Origin: Planctomycetota bacterium | Lineage (GTDB): Bacteria; Planctomycetota; Brocadiia; JAADGH01 | Reading direction: 5' to 3' | DNA: 33,547 nt | Assembly: GCA_013152475.1 (NCBI GenBank) | Contig: JAADGH010000051.1 | Span: forward strand, 1-33,547 | Shown: piece after piece, positions 1 to 5,858 of the stretch | Numbering within the stretch: position 1 is the stretch's first letter | Layout: every line of letters starts with the position of its first letter | The notes under the pieces: generated by a model | Database searches by the model: none | Told to the model about the DNA's origin: nothing | Seen by the model: the letters and a program-made list of their open reading frames with translations, nothing else | Made by a program: the position numbers and the translations under genes

Positions 1-455
1 TGGTTGTCGGTGAGGGTGACGTTGGTGAGGGTGATATCCGCGCCGGCCTGGTTGTAGATGCCGCCGCCGCGGGCGTCGGTGGTGGTCGTGCCGTCGTCAT
101 CCACCTCGCCGCCCTGGATGGTCAGACTGTCGAAGGTGATCGATGTGCCGCCGATGATGTGGAAGGCGCGGTCCACATCATTTGCATCCACCGTGCCGTT
201 TTGAATCGTCAGGCCGAAGCCGTCGGTGATGTTGATGTCGAGATCGCCGCTGACGTTGGCGTTGTCGAGGCGTGTGCCGGTGAGTGTAATGGTCCCACCG
301 CTGAGGTCGATGGTGTCGGCCTCGTTGTTTGTCTGGGCCGTGATGATGTCCGCCCGCAGTTGCGCTTCGGTGCCGGGGGTGAAGACCGCCGGGGAGATGC
401 GCAGTTCCAGTTCCTCAGCGACGAGTGCACGATGAATGCGATTACCCGTTTTCAT
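1..455 (-). CDS. Surface beta-helix protein with LEPR-XLL-like N-terminus (5' part only)
   Basis: The frame is open from an ATG at 453-455 to the window edge, giving about 151 residues of a longer protein. A GGAGG stands 6 bases before the start. The N-terminus contains NRIHRALVAEELELRISP, which matches the N-terminus of the protein at 15486-17300 and resembles planctomycete LEPR-XLL-type motifs on giant extracellular proteins. The rest is low-charge and rich in Asp, Thr, Gly and Asn, with stretches such as TIDLSGGTITLTG and SITFDSLTIQGGEV. These are typical of right-handed parallel beta-helix (polymorphic outer membrane/CSLREA-like) proteins, so a cell-surface or secreted adhesin or enzyme is inferred. 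There is no classical signal peptide; the EELExR segment probably belongs to the export or anchoring signal. The C-terminus lies outside the window, so any catalytic or anchor domain is unknown. Confidence 0.75.
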   Translation of the reverse strand, partial: MKTGNRIHRALVAEELELRISPAVFTPGTEAQLRADIITAQTNNEADTIDLSGGTITLTGTRLDNANVSGDLDINITDGFGLTIQNGTVDANDVDRAFHIIGGTSITFDSLTIQGGEVDDDGTTTTDARGGGIYNQAGADITLTNVTLTDN

Positions 456-688
456 GAATGACCTCCATCACAAAGATGTACACCGTCCGAGGGCAGATGC
501 AGAGACGGTATTCGATAAAATATAGAAAAGCAATCGACCATAGCGGGAGAGGCACAACGTCCCGCCGTCGCAGGAGACACACTCTGTTGTGGGGCATACA
601 TGCAATTCTTGGCTGCCTATCAACATAACCCGATTCCCCTCCCGCCTGGCGAACGCCAAGCGTTCTTTCGGGTGAACCAACGCCTCAT

Positions 689-746
689 ATTTTCCACAAA
701 AGGAAGGGCCGTTGTCAAGGAGAATCTTACACAGGAGTTTTCCCAT
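689..746 (-). promoter_or_regulatory. Minus-strand promoter with upstream 14-bp box
   Basis: On the minus strand TTGACA (713-718) is followed after 18 bp by GAAAAT (689-694), a moderate -10. A box ATGGGAAAACTCCT (733-746) lies 14 bp upstream of the -35. It would drive the surface protein starting at 455, leaving a leader of about 225 nt. The leader contains hairpins: a 6-bp stem with a 3-nt loop at 651-665 and a GCGGGA/TCCCGC stem at 543-565. Nothing else is seen in 456-688. Confidence 0.5.
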
Positions 747-751
747 GAACC

Positions 752-807
752 ATGGGGAAACTCCTCTGGGTGAAAGCCTTGACAGGGGCGCAACGCGCCA
801 CTATAGT
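752..807 (+). promoter_or_regulatory. Plus-strand sigma70 promoter with 14-bp box
   Basis: TTGACA (779-784), a 17-bp spacer and TATAGT (802-807) form a near-consensus promoter. The box ATGGGGAAACTCCT (752-765) sits 13 bp upstream of the -35. It is head-to-head with the minus-strand copy, with 5 bp between them. The spacer contains a small palindrome (GGCGCAACGCGCC). Transcription would start near 814 and run into the small ORF at 835 and the gene at 999. Confidence 0.7.
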
Positions 808-834
808 GAAGATCGCGGGGAGGGTATCTCGCGT

Positions 835-1002
835 ATGTTTTGCCCCCGCAGCGGGGTACCGGGTGCGATGAAACGCAAGAGACGGCCCTCCGACAGGCCT
901 TCGGCAGTACAAAAGGGGTGGATGGTTTTTATTCGGCAGACATACTGGGCTTCCTTCTCAAGGACAGCGGTGCTCTGCAGCACGGTCAGGCGCGTGGGAT
1001 GA
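835..1002 (+). CDS. Possible 55-residue upstream ORF coupled to the next gene
   Basis: An ATG at 835 lies 10 bases after a GGGGAGGG and just downstream of the predicted transcription start. The frame runs 55 codons and its TGA (1000-1002) overlaps the ATG of the following gene in an ATGA junction. The peptide is basic (MKRKRRPSDRP from residue 12), contains several Trp and Cys residues and matches no family I recognise. It may be a leader whose translation delivers ribosomes to the next gene, which has no good Shine-Dalgarno of its own. A chance ORF cannot be excluded. Confidence 0.4.
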   Translation: MFCPRSGVPGAMKRKRRPSDRPSAVQKGWMVFIRQTYWASFSRTAVLCSTVRRVG

Positions 1003-2171
1003 AAACACAAAGTGACAGCCCCGAAGATGAACGCACGGAAATCCTCGCCTCCTATGGGGCCGGAGGGTCCGTCGCCGGCGAACTGCTCGCCTACAACAGG
1101 AATGTCTTCAATCACAGCAAGGCCGTCCTCCCCCCGTCCTTTCCCCTCCCCGACGAGCCCTTCATCGAAGTCTGGAACGAGTACGCGGCCGACGCAGACG
1201 AGCGAGGCGCCTTCGATGCGCTGAAGCCCCGGCTCGTGCAGCTCCAGTTCCCCATCCAGGCCGGCATCAGCGAGACAGAGGCCTATCGCTCGGCCACGCG
1301 CCGAGGCGCCCCGACGGACGACCTGCCCGAGGCGACTTCCCTTGCCATCAAGCGGCCCGACCTGCTGCAGTTGGTGATCCACCCCGCCCTCGGCGGCCGC
1401 GTTCCGCTCCTCATCACGAACCATCGCGAGGACTTCGTCTCGCTCATACAGGCGCTGACCCTCAGGAACGAACCGGCGCCGGTGCCCGACTCCCAGGGCG
1501 CCTCGACCGTCTCGGGATACAACAACTGGGATCGCATCCGCCGCATGCGGGCGAAGTGGGAGAAGGAGAACCCCGCCGACCATTCCGAAGAGGCATGGCA
1601 GTTGATATTCCAGTGGAACATCATCCCCAACAAAGCGCTCTACCAGGACCGGTTCATCCTCCTCAGCGACGGCCCTTACAGCGCCGTGCCGGCTCACGAT
1701 TTGGGGTTGGATACCGCGGAGTGGCGGCGCTTGTCCCTCGTAATCCGCCGCGAGCACGAGTGCCTCCACTACCTTACCAAGCGCCTCTTCGACTCCATGC
1801 AGAACAACCTGTTGGACGAGATCATCGCCGACTACATGGGCCTCGTCGGCGCGATCGGCCGCTACCGGGCGGACTGGTTCCTCCGCTTCGTCGGCGTGGA
1901 CCGGTTTCCCGACTACCGCCCCGGCGGCCGGCTGGAAAACTACCGCGGCGATCCGCCGCTCTCCGACGCCGCCTTCTCCGTGCTGCAGGCCCTGGTGAAG
2001 GACGCCGCCGGGAACCTGGAGGCCTTCGACAGCCGCCATCCCCAGCCGAAACACAAGCCGCTTGTTGCCGTGACGCTCACCTATTTCACGCTGGAGCAAT
2101 TGGCGGCGAAGGGCGCGGCCGACCGCCTCAGCGCCAAGTTCATGGAGGTCGCCGGGGCCGCAGGCGCCTGA
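999..2171 (+). CDS. HEXXH-containing protein, putative metallopeptidase-like (DUF7005-like)
   Basis: This is a 390-residue soluble protein with no signal peptide or membrane segment. The start at 999 is preferred because recognisable protein-like sequence begins there (ERTEILASYGAGGSVAGELL) and the ATG overlaps the stop of an upstream ORF. A TTG at 840 would add 53 poorly conserved-looking residues. The central feature is REHECLHYLTKRLFDSMQNN, with an HEXXH motif at residues 253-257. It is followed by LLDEIIADYMGL at 271-282, where E274 or D278 could be a third metal ligand as in gluzincin-type proteases. I believe this corresponds to a bacterial family of unknown function (DUF7005-like), but that assignment is from memory. 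The substrate is unknown. The gene is preceded by a strong promoter and followed by a hairpin repeat, so it appears to be transcribed alone. Confidence 0.7.
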   Translation: MKTQSDSPEDERTEILASYGAGGSVAGELLAYNRNVFNHSKAVLPPSFPLPDEPFIEVWNEYAADADERGAFDALKPRLVQLQFPIQAGISETEAYRSATRRGAPTDDLPEATSLAIKRPDLLQLVIHPALGGRVPLLITNHREDFVSLIQALTLRNEPAPVPDSQGASTVSGYNNWDRIRRMRAKWEKENPADHSEEAWQLIFQWNIIPNKALYQDRFILLSDGPYSAVPAHDLGLDTAEWRRLSLVIRREHECLHYLTKRLFDSMQNNLLDEIIADYMGLVGAIGRYRADWFLRFVGVDRFPDYRPGGRLENYRGDPPLSDAAFSVLQALVKDAAGNLEAFDSRHPQPKHKPLVAVTLTYFTLEQLAAKGAADRLSAKFMEVAGAAGA

Positions 2172-2184
2172 CGGCTCCGTTTGT

Positions 2185-2330
2185 GGAGTGCGCAAGCCGT
2201 GCTTCCCGACGCTGGCCCAACGACCGTGCAAGACCGCAAAGACGACCTGACGGCGACAGACCCGCAACCAAAGAGCGGGAAGCGTGGCTTCCCGCAAGGA
2301 AAGCGGCAGCATAGCTGCCGCACTCCAAAG
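2185..2330. repeat. Hairpin-array repeat, family B copy 1
   Basis: The segment is bounded by GGAGTGCGCAAGCC at the left and GCACTCCAAAGG at the right, so its ends are complementary (GGAGTGC/GCACTCC). Inside are GCGGGAAGC-GT-GGCTTCCCGC (2275-2295) and GCGGCAGC-ATA-GCTGCCGC (2303-2321), tiny hairpins with 8-9 bp arms. The same frame with different arm sequences occurs at 23706-23817. An open frame runs through it into the transporter gene but is not considered coding. Confidence 0.75.
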
Positions 2331-2411
2331 GACCGACGACGGCCAGACCCACGCGAGAAACGCCCGCCGGTTCACCGAGACAATGACATGCCTCCCTGCC
2401 ACAGTCTGCTC

Positions 2412-2440
2412 TTGACTTTGGGTCGGCAAGCCTATACAGT
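2412..2440 (+). promoter_or_regulatory. Promoter of the EamA transporter
   Basis: TTGACT (2412-2417), a 17-bp spacer and TACAGT (2435-2440) predict a start near 2447. That leaves a leader of about 25 nt carrying the GGAGGA used for the TTG start at 2472. An alternative -10, TATACA at 2433-2438, would have a short 15-bp spacer. Confidence 0.5.
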
Positions 2441-2471
2441 GCGCACTTTCTTAATTGTTCGGAGGAATTTG

Positions 2472-3371
2472 TTGTCCGCCTTTTCACTCGTCGGCGTGGT
2501 TTTTATCTGCATCGTCTGGGGCGCAGGATTTCCGTTCATGAAGATCGGCCTGGGGTACCTCCCGCCATTCCTCTACGTCGGCATCCGGTTCTCCATCACC
2601 GCGCTTTGCGTATTTCTCTACATGAGGTTGATGCGCATCGAGTGGCGCTTCGGCCGAAAGATGTTCTGGTGGATCGTCGCACTGACGGCGTTCTTCTACG
2701 TCCAGCAGGGCCTCATCTTTCTCGGCCTCACCTATACCAAGGCCGGGCGCATGGGCGTCATCCTCAACACCCAGCCTATCATCACCGCCGTCGCCGCGCA
2801 CTGGTTCGTCGAGCATGACAAACTCACGTGGGCCAAGGTCGCCGGGCTGCTCCTGGCCATCATTGGCGTGTTCTTTGTGTTCCGCCAGAGCTTCACCGAG
2901 TTCAACCGCACCATGCTCTTCGGCGATTTCCTCGCCCTTATCGCCGCGGTCTCGTGGGGCTCGCAGACCATTGTCACCAAGCATGTCGTGAAGCACGTAG
3001 CGCCCAGCGCGATCATCTTCTGGCAGGCGGCGATCTCCTGCGTCTTGTTCTTTCTGACCAGCGCCTGCCTCGACCCCGGCCCGATCCCCAAGCAGGCGAT
3101 CGACCTCACCTTTGTCGGCGTGACGGCCTACGTGATCCTCGTCTCCACGGTCTTCGGTTTCGTGGGATGGGTCTATCTCCTCCGGCACAACAACCCGAGC
3201 GCCGTCACGTCCTTCTGCTTCATCACACCCATCGCGAGCGTCGTCTTTGCATGGCTCATCCTCGGCGAGCCGATCACGTCGGACATCATCGTGGCCACCG
3301 GCCTGGTCGGTCTCGGGATCTTTATCGCGAACTTCCGGTCCAGACAAGAGCCCGCCCCCAACGTGGTCTGA
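2472..3371 (+). CDS. EamA-family (drug/metabolite transporter superfamily) permease
   Basis: This 299-residue integral membrane protein has about ten hydrophobic segments arranged as two EamA repeats (roughly residues 5-138 and 150-290). The second repeat ends in the typical SAVTSFCFITPIASVVFAWL and FAWLILGEPIT stretch. Length and layout match DMT-superfamily exporters of metabolites or amino acids in the cytoplasmic membrane. The substrate cannot be inferred. The start is the TTG at 2472, 6 bases after GGAGG; the longer open frame upstream translates a hairpin repeat and carries no membrane-protein sequence. The first helix (SLVGVVFICIVWGAGFPFMK) begins right after this start. The gene converges with cardiolipin synthase, with only 6 bases between the two stop codons. 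Confidence 0.85.
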   Translation: MSAFSLVGVVFICIVWGAGFPFMKIGLGYLPPFLYVGIRFSITALCVFLYMRLMRIEWRFGRKMFWWIVALTAFFYVQQGLIFLGLTYTKAGRMGVILNTQPIITAVAAHWFVEHDKLTWAKVAGLLLAIIGVFFVFRQSFTEFNRTMLFGDFLALIAAVSWGSQTIVTKHVVKHVAPSAIIFWQAAISCVLFFLTSACLDPGPIPKQAIDLTFVGVTAYVILVSTVFGFVGWVYLLRHNNPSAVTSFCFITPIASVVFAWLILGEPITSDIIVATGLVGLGIFIANFRSRQEPAPNVV

Positions 3372-3377
3372 GGGGGG

Positions 3378-4814
3378 CTACAGAATGGGGCTGAGCAGCT
3401 TCGCGCTGTAGTCGAGCTGCTTCTGCCAGAAGGGACGGCTGTCGAGGGTCTCGCGATCCCATCGCTCGGAGTTCTGCATGTAGTGCTCCTGCAGCGTCCG
3501 GAGCACCTCGACATGCTCCTTCGAGTAGATCAGGAAGTTGGCCTCCACGTCAAGCCGGAAGGACCGGATGTCGTAGTTCGCCGTGCCCATAAGGGCAAAG
3601 TCGTCGTCGATGGTCAGGATCTTTGCGTGGAGAAAGCCCGGGCGGTAGGAGTACAGATGGATGTGCTCCTCAAGAAGCTCCCGGCAGTAGGCGCGGGCCG
3701 CGGCGTCGATGAAGACGGAGTCGGACCGGAAGGGGACGATGATGTCCACCTCCACGCCCCGCCGCACGGCCAGGCGCAGGGCCAGGAGCAGCGCCTCGTC
3801 CGGTGCGAAGTACGGCGTGGTGATAATGACGCGTCGGCGGGCCTCGTTGATGGCCGCGATGGGCAGGTCCGGGAAGGGCGTCGAGGGATAGAGCGGGCCG
3901 CTCGGCAGGGCCTGGAGGATGGCATCGCCTTTGCTTTCGGGCTGGGGGAAGAGATCCTCGTCGTCCGGGAACCCCTGCGTCTCGGAGTTCCAGTCCTCGA
4001 GAAACAGCATCTGCACTTGATGTACAGCAGCACCGCACACCCGAAGCATGATGTCGTGGTATTCGGGGACGCGCTTGGGTCCGAAATCCGGATCGGCCAC
4101 ATTCCACGATCCGAGGTATCCCACCTTCCCGTCAACCACCACGATCTTCCGGTGATTGCGCAGGTCGATCCGCACCAGACGCCCCCGGAGGGGGTTGATC
4201 GGCAGGGCCGGGAGCACATCGATTCCCCGCTCTTCCATCCAGGGCGCCAAGGTCTTGAACATGGCGCGCGAGCCGATGGCATCGGCCAGCACACGGCACT
4301 TCACCCCGCGCTCGACGGCGCGCGCCAGCGCCTCCGCCACACGGCGGCCCGTTTTATCATCGCGAAAAATGTAAAAGACCATATGGATGTGATGCTGCGC
4401 CGCGTCGATGTCCTGCTCCAGCCGGCGGGCGAACTCATCGAGGTCGACGAGAAACCACGCCTCGTTGTCGCCGACGGCCGGCAGCGCTCCCATCGACTCC
4501 GCCAGGCTCTCGATCTGGGCCCATTTCTCGCCAAGGGCGACGGAGGGGTAGCGCTCCCGGAGCACGACAAACCAATCGCCGCGCTTTGATTTGGCCAGCA
4601 CCTCGCGATAGCGAACAATGCGGCGGCGGCCGAGGGGGTTCTCGCCGAAGAGGAGATAGAGGCCGAGCCCGACCCAGGGCGCGGCGAACATCACCGCCAG
4701 CCACCCCCACGCCTTCGCCACGCTGCAGCGCCGCGCAAGAACTGGGACCATGGCCAGGGCGATGAGCCAGCCGGTGAGCGGAAATATGGCGACAATGATC
4801 TGCCAGAGCTCCAT
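3378..4814 (-). CDS. cls: Cardiolipin synthase (phospholipase D superfamily)
   Basis: The protein is a 478-residue membrane-anchored phospholipid transferase that joins phosphatidyl groups to make cardiolipin. Two N-terminal hydrophobic segments (about residues 4-24 and 36-56) contain the PLDc_N signature FAAPWVGLGLYLLFGENPLG. Two HKD catalytic motifs follow: HRKIVVVDGKVGYLGS (H221, K223, D228) and HAKILTIDDDFALMGTANYD (H396, K398, D403). The length is normal for bacterial ClsA. The start is the ATG at 4814, preceded by GGGAGGAAAG about 8 bases upstream; an in-frame ATG 35 codons earlier lies in low-complexity leader sequence. It is transcribed alone, away from the leu region, and has an inverted repeat in its 5' leader. 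Confidence 0.93.
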   Translation of the reverse strand: MELWQIIVAIFPLTGWLIALAMVPVLARRCSVAKAWGWLAVMFAAPWVGLGLYLLFGENPLGRRRIVRYREVLAKSKRGDWFVVLRERYPSVALGEKWAQIESLAESMGALPAVGDNEAWFLVDLDEFARRLEQDIDAAQHHIHMVFYIFRDDKTGRRVAEALARAVERGVKCRVLADAIGSRAMFKTLAPWMEERGIDVLPALPINPLRGRLVRIDLRNHRKIVVVDGKVGYLGSWNVADPDFGPKRVPEYHDIMLRVCGAAVHQVQMLFLEDWNSETQGFPDDEDLFPQPESKGDAILQALPSGPLYPSTPFPDLPIAAINEARRRVIITTPYFAPDEALLLALRLAVRRGVEVDIIVPFRSDSVFIDAAARAYCRELLEEHIHLYSYRPGFLHAKILTIDDDFALMGTANYDIRSFRLDVEANFLIYSKEHVEVLRTLQEHYMQNSERWDRETLDSRPFWQKQLDYSAKLLSPIL

Positions 4815-4842
4815 CGCGCGGGCTTTCCTCCCGTTGAAAACA

Positions 4843-4860
4843 TCTTCGAATATCCGAAGA
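4843..4860. repeat. Inverted repeat in the cls leader
   Basis: TCTTCG-AATATC-CGAAGA forms a 6-bp stem just upstream of the cls Shine-Dalgarno. It could be an operator or an mRNA hairpin. A weak minus-strand -10 (TACACT, 4862-4867) lies next to it without a convincing -35. Apart from this, 4861-5030 shows nothing recognisable. Confidence 0.3.
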
Positions 4861-5030
4861 CAGTGTAGCACGAAACAGGGGCCCGGGAAAGGGGGCAGGT
4901 GCATTTTCCGTTTTTTCAAAAAACCAGGACTTTCCCCCGAATCGGAGCGCCATCTGTCCCAACCCAGGTCACGGATTGTATTTGCTCTGTTTGGCTCGCG
5001 GAACCCCAGTATTGTCAGTGGGAGGAGTCA

Positions 5031-5226
5031 CACGCTTCGCGGAACGACGAAGCAATCTGGCGGATCGACGGTGGTCGAGCGTACGAGATCGCGTCGTCGC
5101 CTCTTTCTCGTTCCGAGGCTCCGCCTTGGAACGGGTCATCCGTCAGGCTCTGCCTGACTCCTTTCGCAGCAAAGAGGCGGCGCCGAACGGCTATGCCGTC
5201 CCGAGGCGCCTCGCGATGACACGGCG
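5031..5226. repeat. Mosaic of dispersed hairpin repeats
   Basis: The stretch strings together CGTTCCGAGGC-TCC-GCCTTGGAACG (5109-5133, one wobble pair), GTCAGGC-TCT-GCCTGAC (5142-5158) and ACGGC-TAT-GCCGT (5187-5199). The last lies inside flanking GGCGCC repeats. The start (CGCGGAACGACGAAGCAATC) and end (CTCGCGATGACACGG) match the widespread dispersed repeats whose translations read like 'ERSDEAI...LLAMT' in many bacterial genomes (recognised from memory). Its last 17 bases recur at 21278-21294. No gene is seen in 4861-5232. Confidence 0.65.
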
Positions 5227-5232
5227 GAGGCC

Positions 5233-5288
5233 ATGGGGAAACTCCTGCCAAAAAACCTGTTGACAAGTTGCCGATTTGAGGGTATTAT
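5233..5288 (+). promoter_or_regulatory. leu promoter with upstream 14-bp box
   Basis: TTGACA (5260-5265), a 17-bp spacer and TATTAT (5283-5288) predict a transcript starting near 5295, just before the leader peptide. The box ATGGGGAAACTCCT (5233-5246) stands 13 bp upstream of the -35, the same spacing as at 752-765. It is preceded after 6 bp by the 17-bp repeat tail ending at 5226. Confidence 0.8.
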
Positions 5289-5319
5289 AGAGATGTTCGA
5301 TTTATTGAGGACTGTGGAA

Positions 5320-5475
5320 ATGGATCTCTCCCGAGACAAGATAACGGAACGACGTGTCACACAAGGCCGACAAGCGGCGGCTCGGGTGGAGTCTGTTTCC
5401 CGTTTCGCGCGAATCGAGCAAACGGTTCTCTTCCTCCTACTTGGCCTGCTGCTCCTGCTCCTGCAAGCAGGATGA
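5320..5475 (+). CDS. Leucine leader peptide (attenuation of leuA)
   Basis: This is a 51-codon ORF with ATG at 5320 and GAGG 9 bases upstream, starting about 25 nt into the predicted transcript. Residues 37-48 are encoded by CTC TTC CTC CTA CTT GGC and then six CTN codons: ten leucine codons in twelve. The TGA at 5473-5475 follows three codons after the run. An intrinsic terminator lies 46 nt downstream and the next gene is 2-isopropylmalate synthase. This is the arrangement of ribosome-mediated attenuation of leu operons: scarce Leu-tRNA stalls the ribosome in the run and prevents termination. At 51 codons it is longer than the 28-residue enterobacterial LeuL and has more Leu codons. The hydrophobic tail could alternatively be a small membrane segment, but position and context favour a leader peptide. 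Confidence 0.8.
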   Translation: MDLSRDKITERRVTQGRQAAARVESVSRFARIEQTVLFLLLGLLLLLLQAG

Positions 5476-5482
5476 CCGACCT

Positions 5483-5532
5483 GGTGACGGGGAGAATCGA
5501 ATAGCAAACAAGAGCAATCGAAACCCATCGCC
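5483..5532 (+). promoter_or_regulatory. Predicted antiterminator of the leu attenuator
   Basis: GGTGACGGG (5483-5491) can pair with CCCATCGCC (5524-5532), giving seven Watson-Crick pairs, one wobble and one mismatch. The second strand is the left arm of the terminator, so the two structures exclude each other. A ribosome stalled in the Leu run (5428-5463) leaves 5483-5491 free. One that reaches the stop codon at 5473-5475 would cover it in part and favour termination. Confidence 0.55.
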
Positions 5533-5551
5533 GGCCGGCGGTGGGTTTTTT
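5521..5551 (+). terminator. Intrinsic terminator / leu attenuator
   Basis: Arms AAACCCATCGCCGG (5521-5534) and CCGGCGGTGGGTTT (5535-5548) pair over their whole length with one G-T wobble. The 3' arm runs into TTTTTT (5546-5551), then GTTGTTATT. The central CGGCCG would form the loop. This strong intrinsic terminator lies between the leader peptide and leuA, about 310 nt before the leuA start. Confidence 0.85.
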
Positions 5552-5600
5552 GTTGTTATTGTCGAATAATCAGCTTACACAATTGCCTGTTGCGCAAGGA

Positions 5601-5703
5601 CACGCTCAAGCCTGCGAAGACGCGGCCTGGGGCGTGGCACACACGGACCGAACCTCCGGGAGGGTTGCCGGGCGCCACGCTCAAACTTGCTTGAGCGTGT
5701 GGC
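5601..5703. repeat. Palindromic repeat family A (two units) upstream of leuA
   Basis: Unit one runs from CACGCTCAAG (5601-5610) to GGCGTGGCAC (5631-5640). Unit two is GCCACGCTCAA (5674-5684) paired with TTGAGCGTG (5691-5699) and GGC (5701-5703). The same core occurs at 15372-15403, 18803-18827 and 23648-23876. The remaining 5704-5858 contains only the leuA leader, with AAGGAG before the start. Confidence 0.7.
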
Positions 5704-5858
5704 TGGTGGGCCTTCTTGCGGCAGAAATCCTGAAGGAGACAGTGGAGATGACGGCGCTCATCCTACCCAGGCCCTCACACGAGGGCCCAATCCGGCGGTC
5801 GGTGAATACGAGGCATATCCTCGTCCATAGTCTCTCGAAACCAAGGAGATGAGTCACC

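Noticed and set aside
801..2429. 542-codon minus-strand open frame opposite the HEXXH gene
   Set aside because: It is a high-GC antisense shadow. The plus strand has a promoter, the HEXXH motif and coherent protein sequence; the minus frame reads as repetitive Arg/Gly/Val/Leu.
2181..2471. N-terminal extension of the EamA transporter (97 extra codons)
   Set aside because: The extension translates repeat family B and passes through the promoter. A TTG with GGAGG directly precedes the first membrane helix.
5031..5226. Open frames reading like LVPRLRLGTGHPSGSA across the repeat region
   Set aside because: These are translations of dispersed hairpin repeats; they have no start signals and the hairpins explain the sequence.
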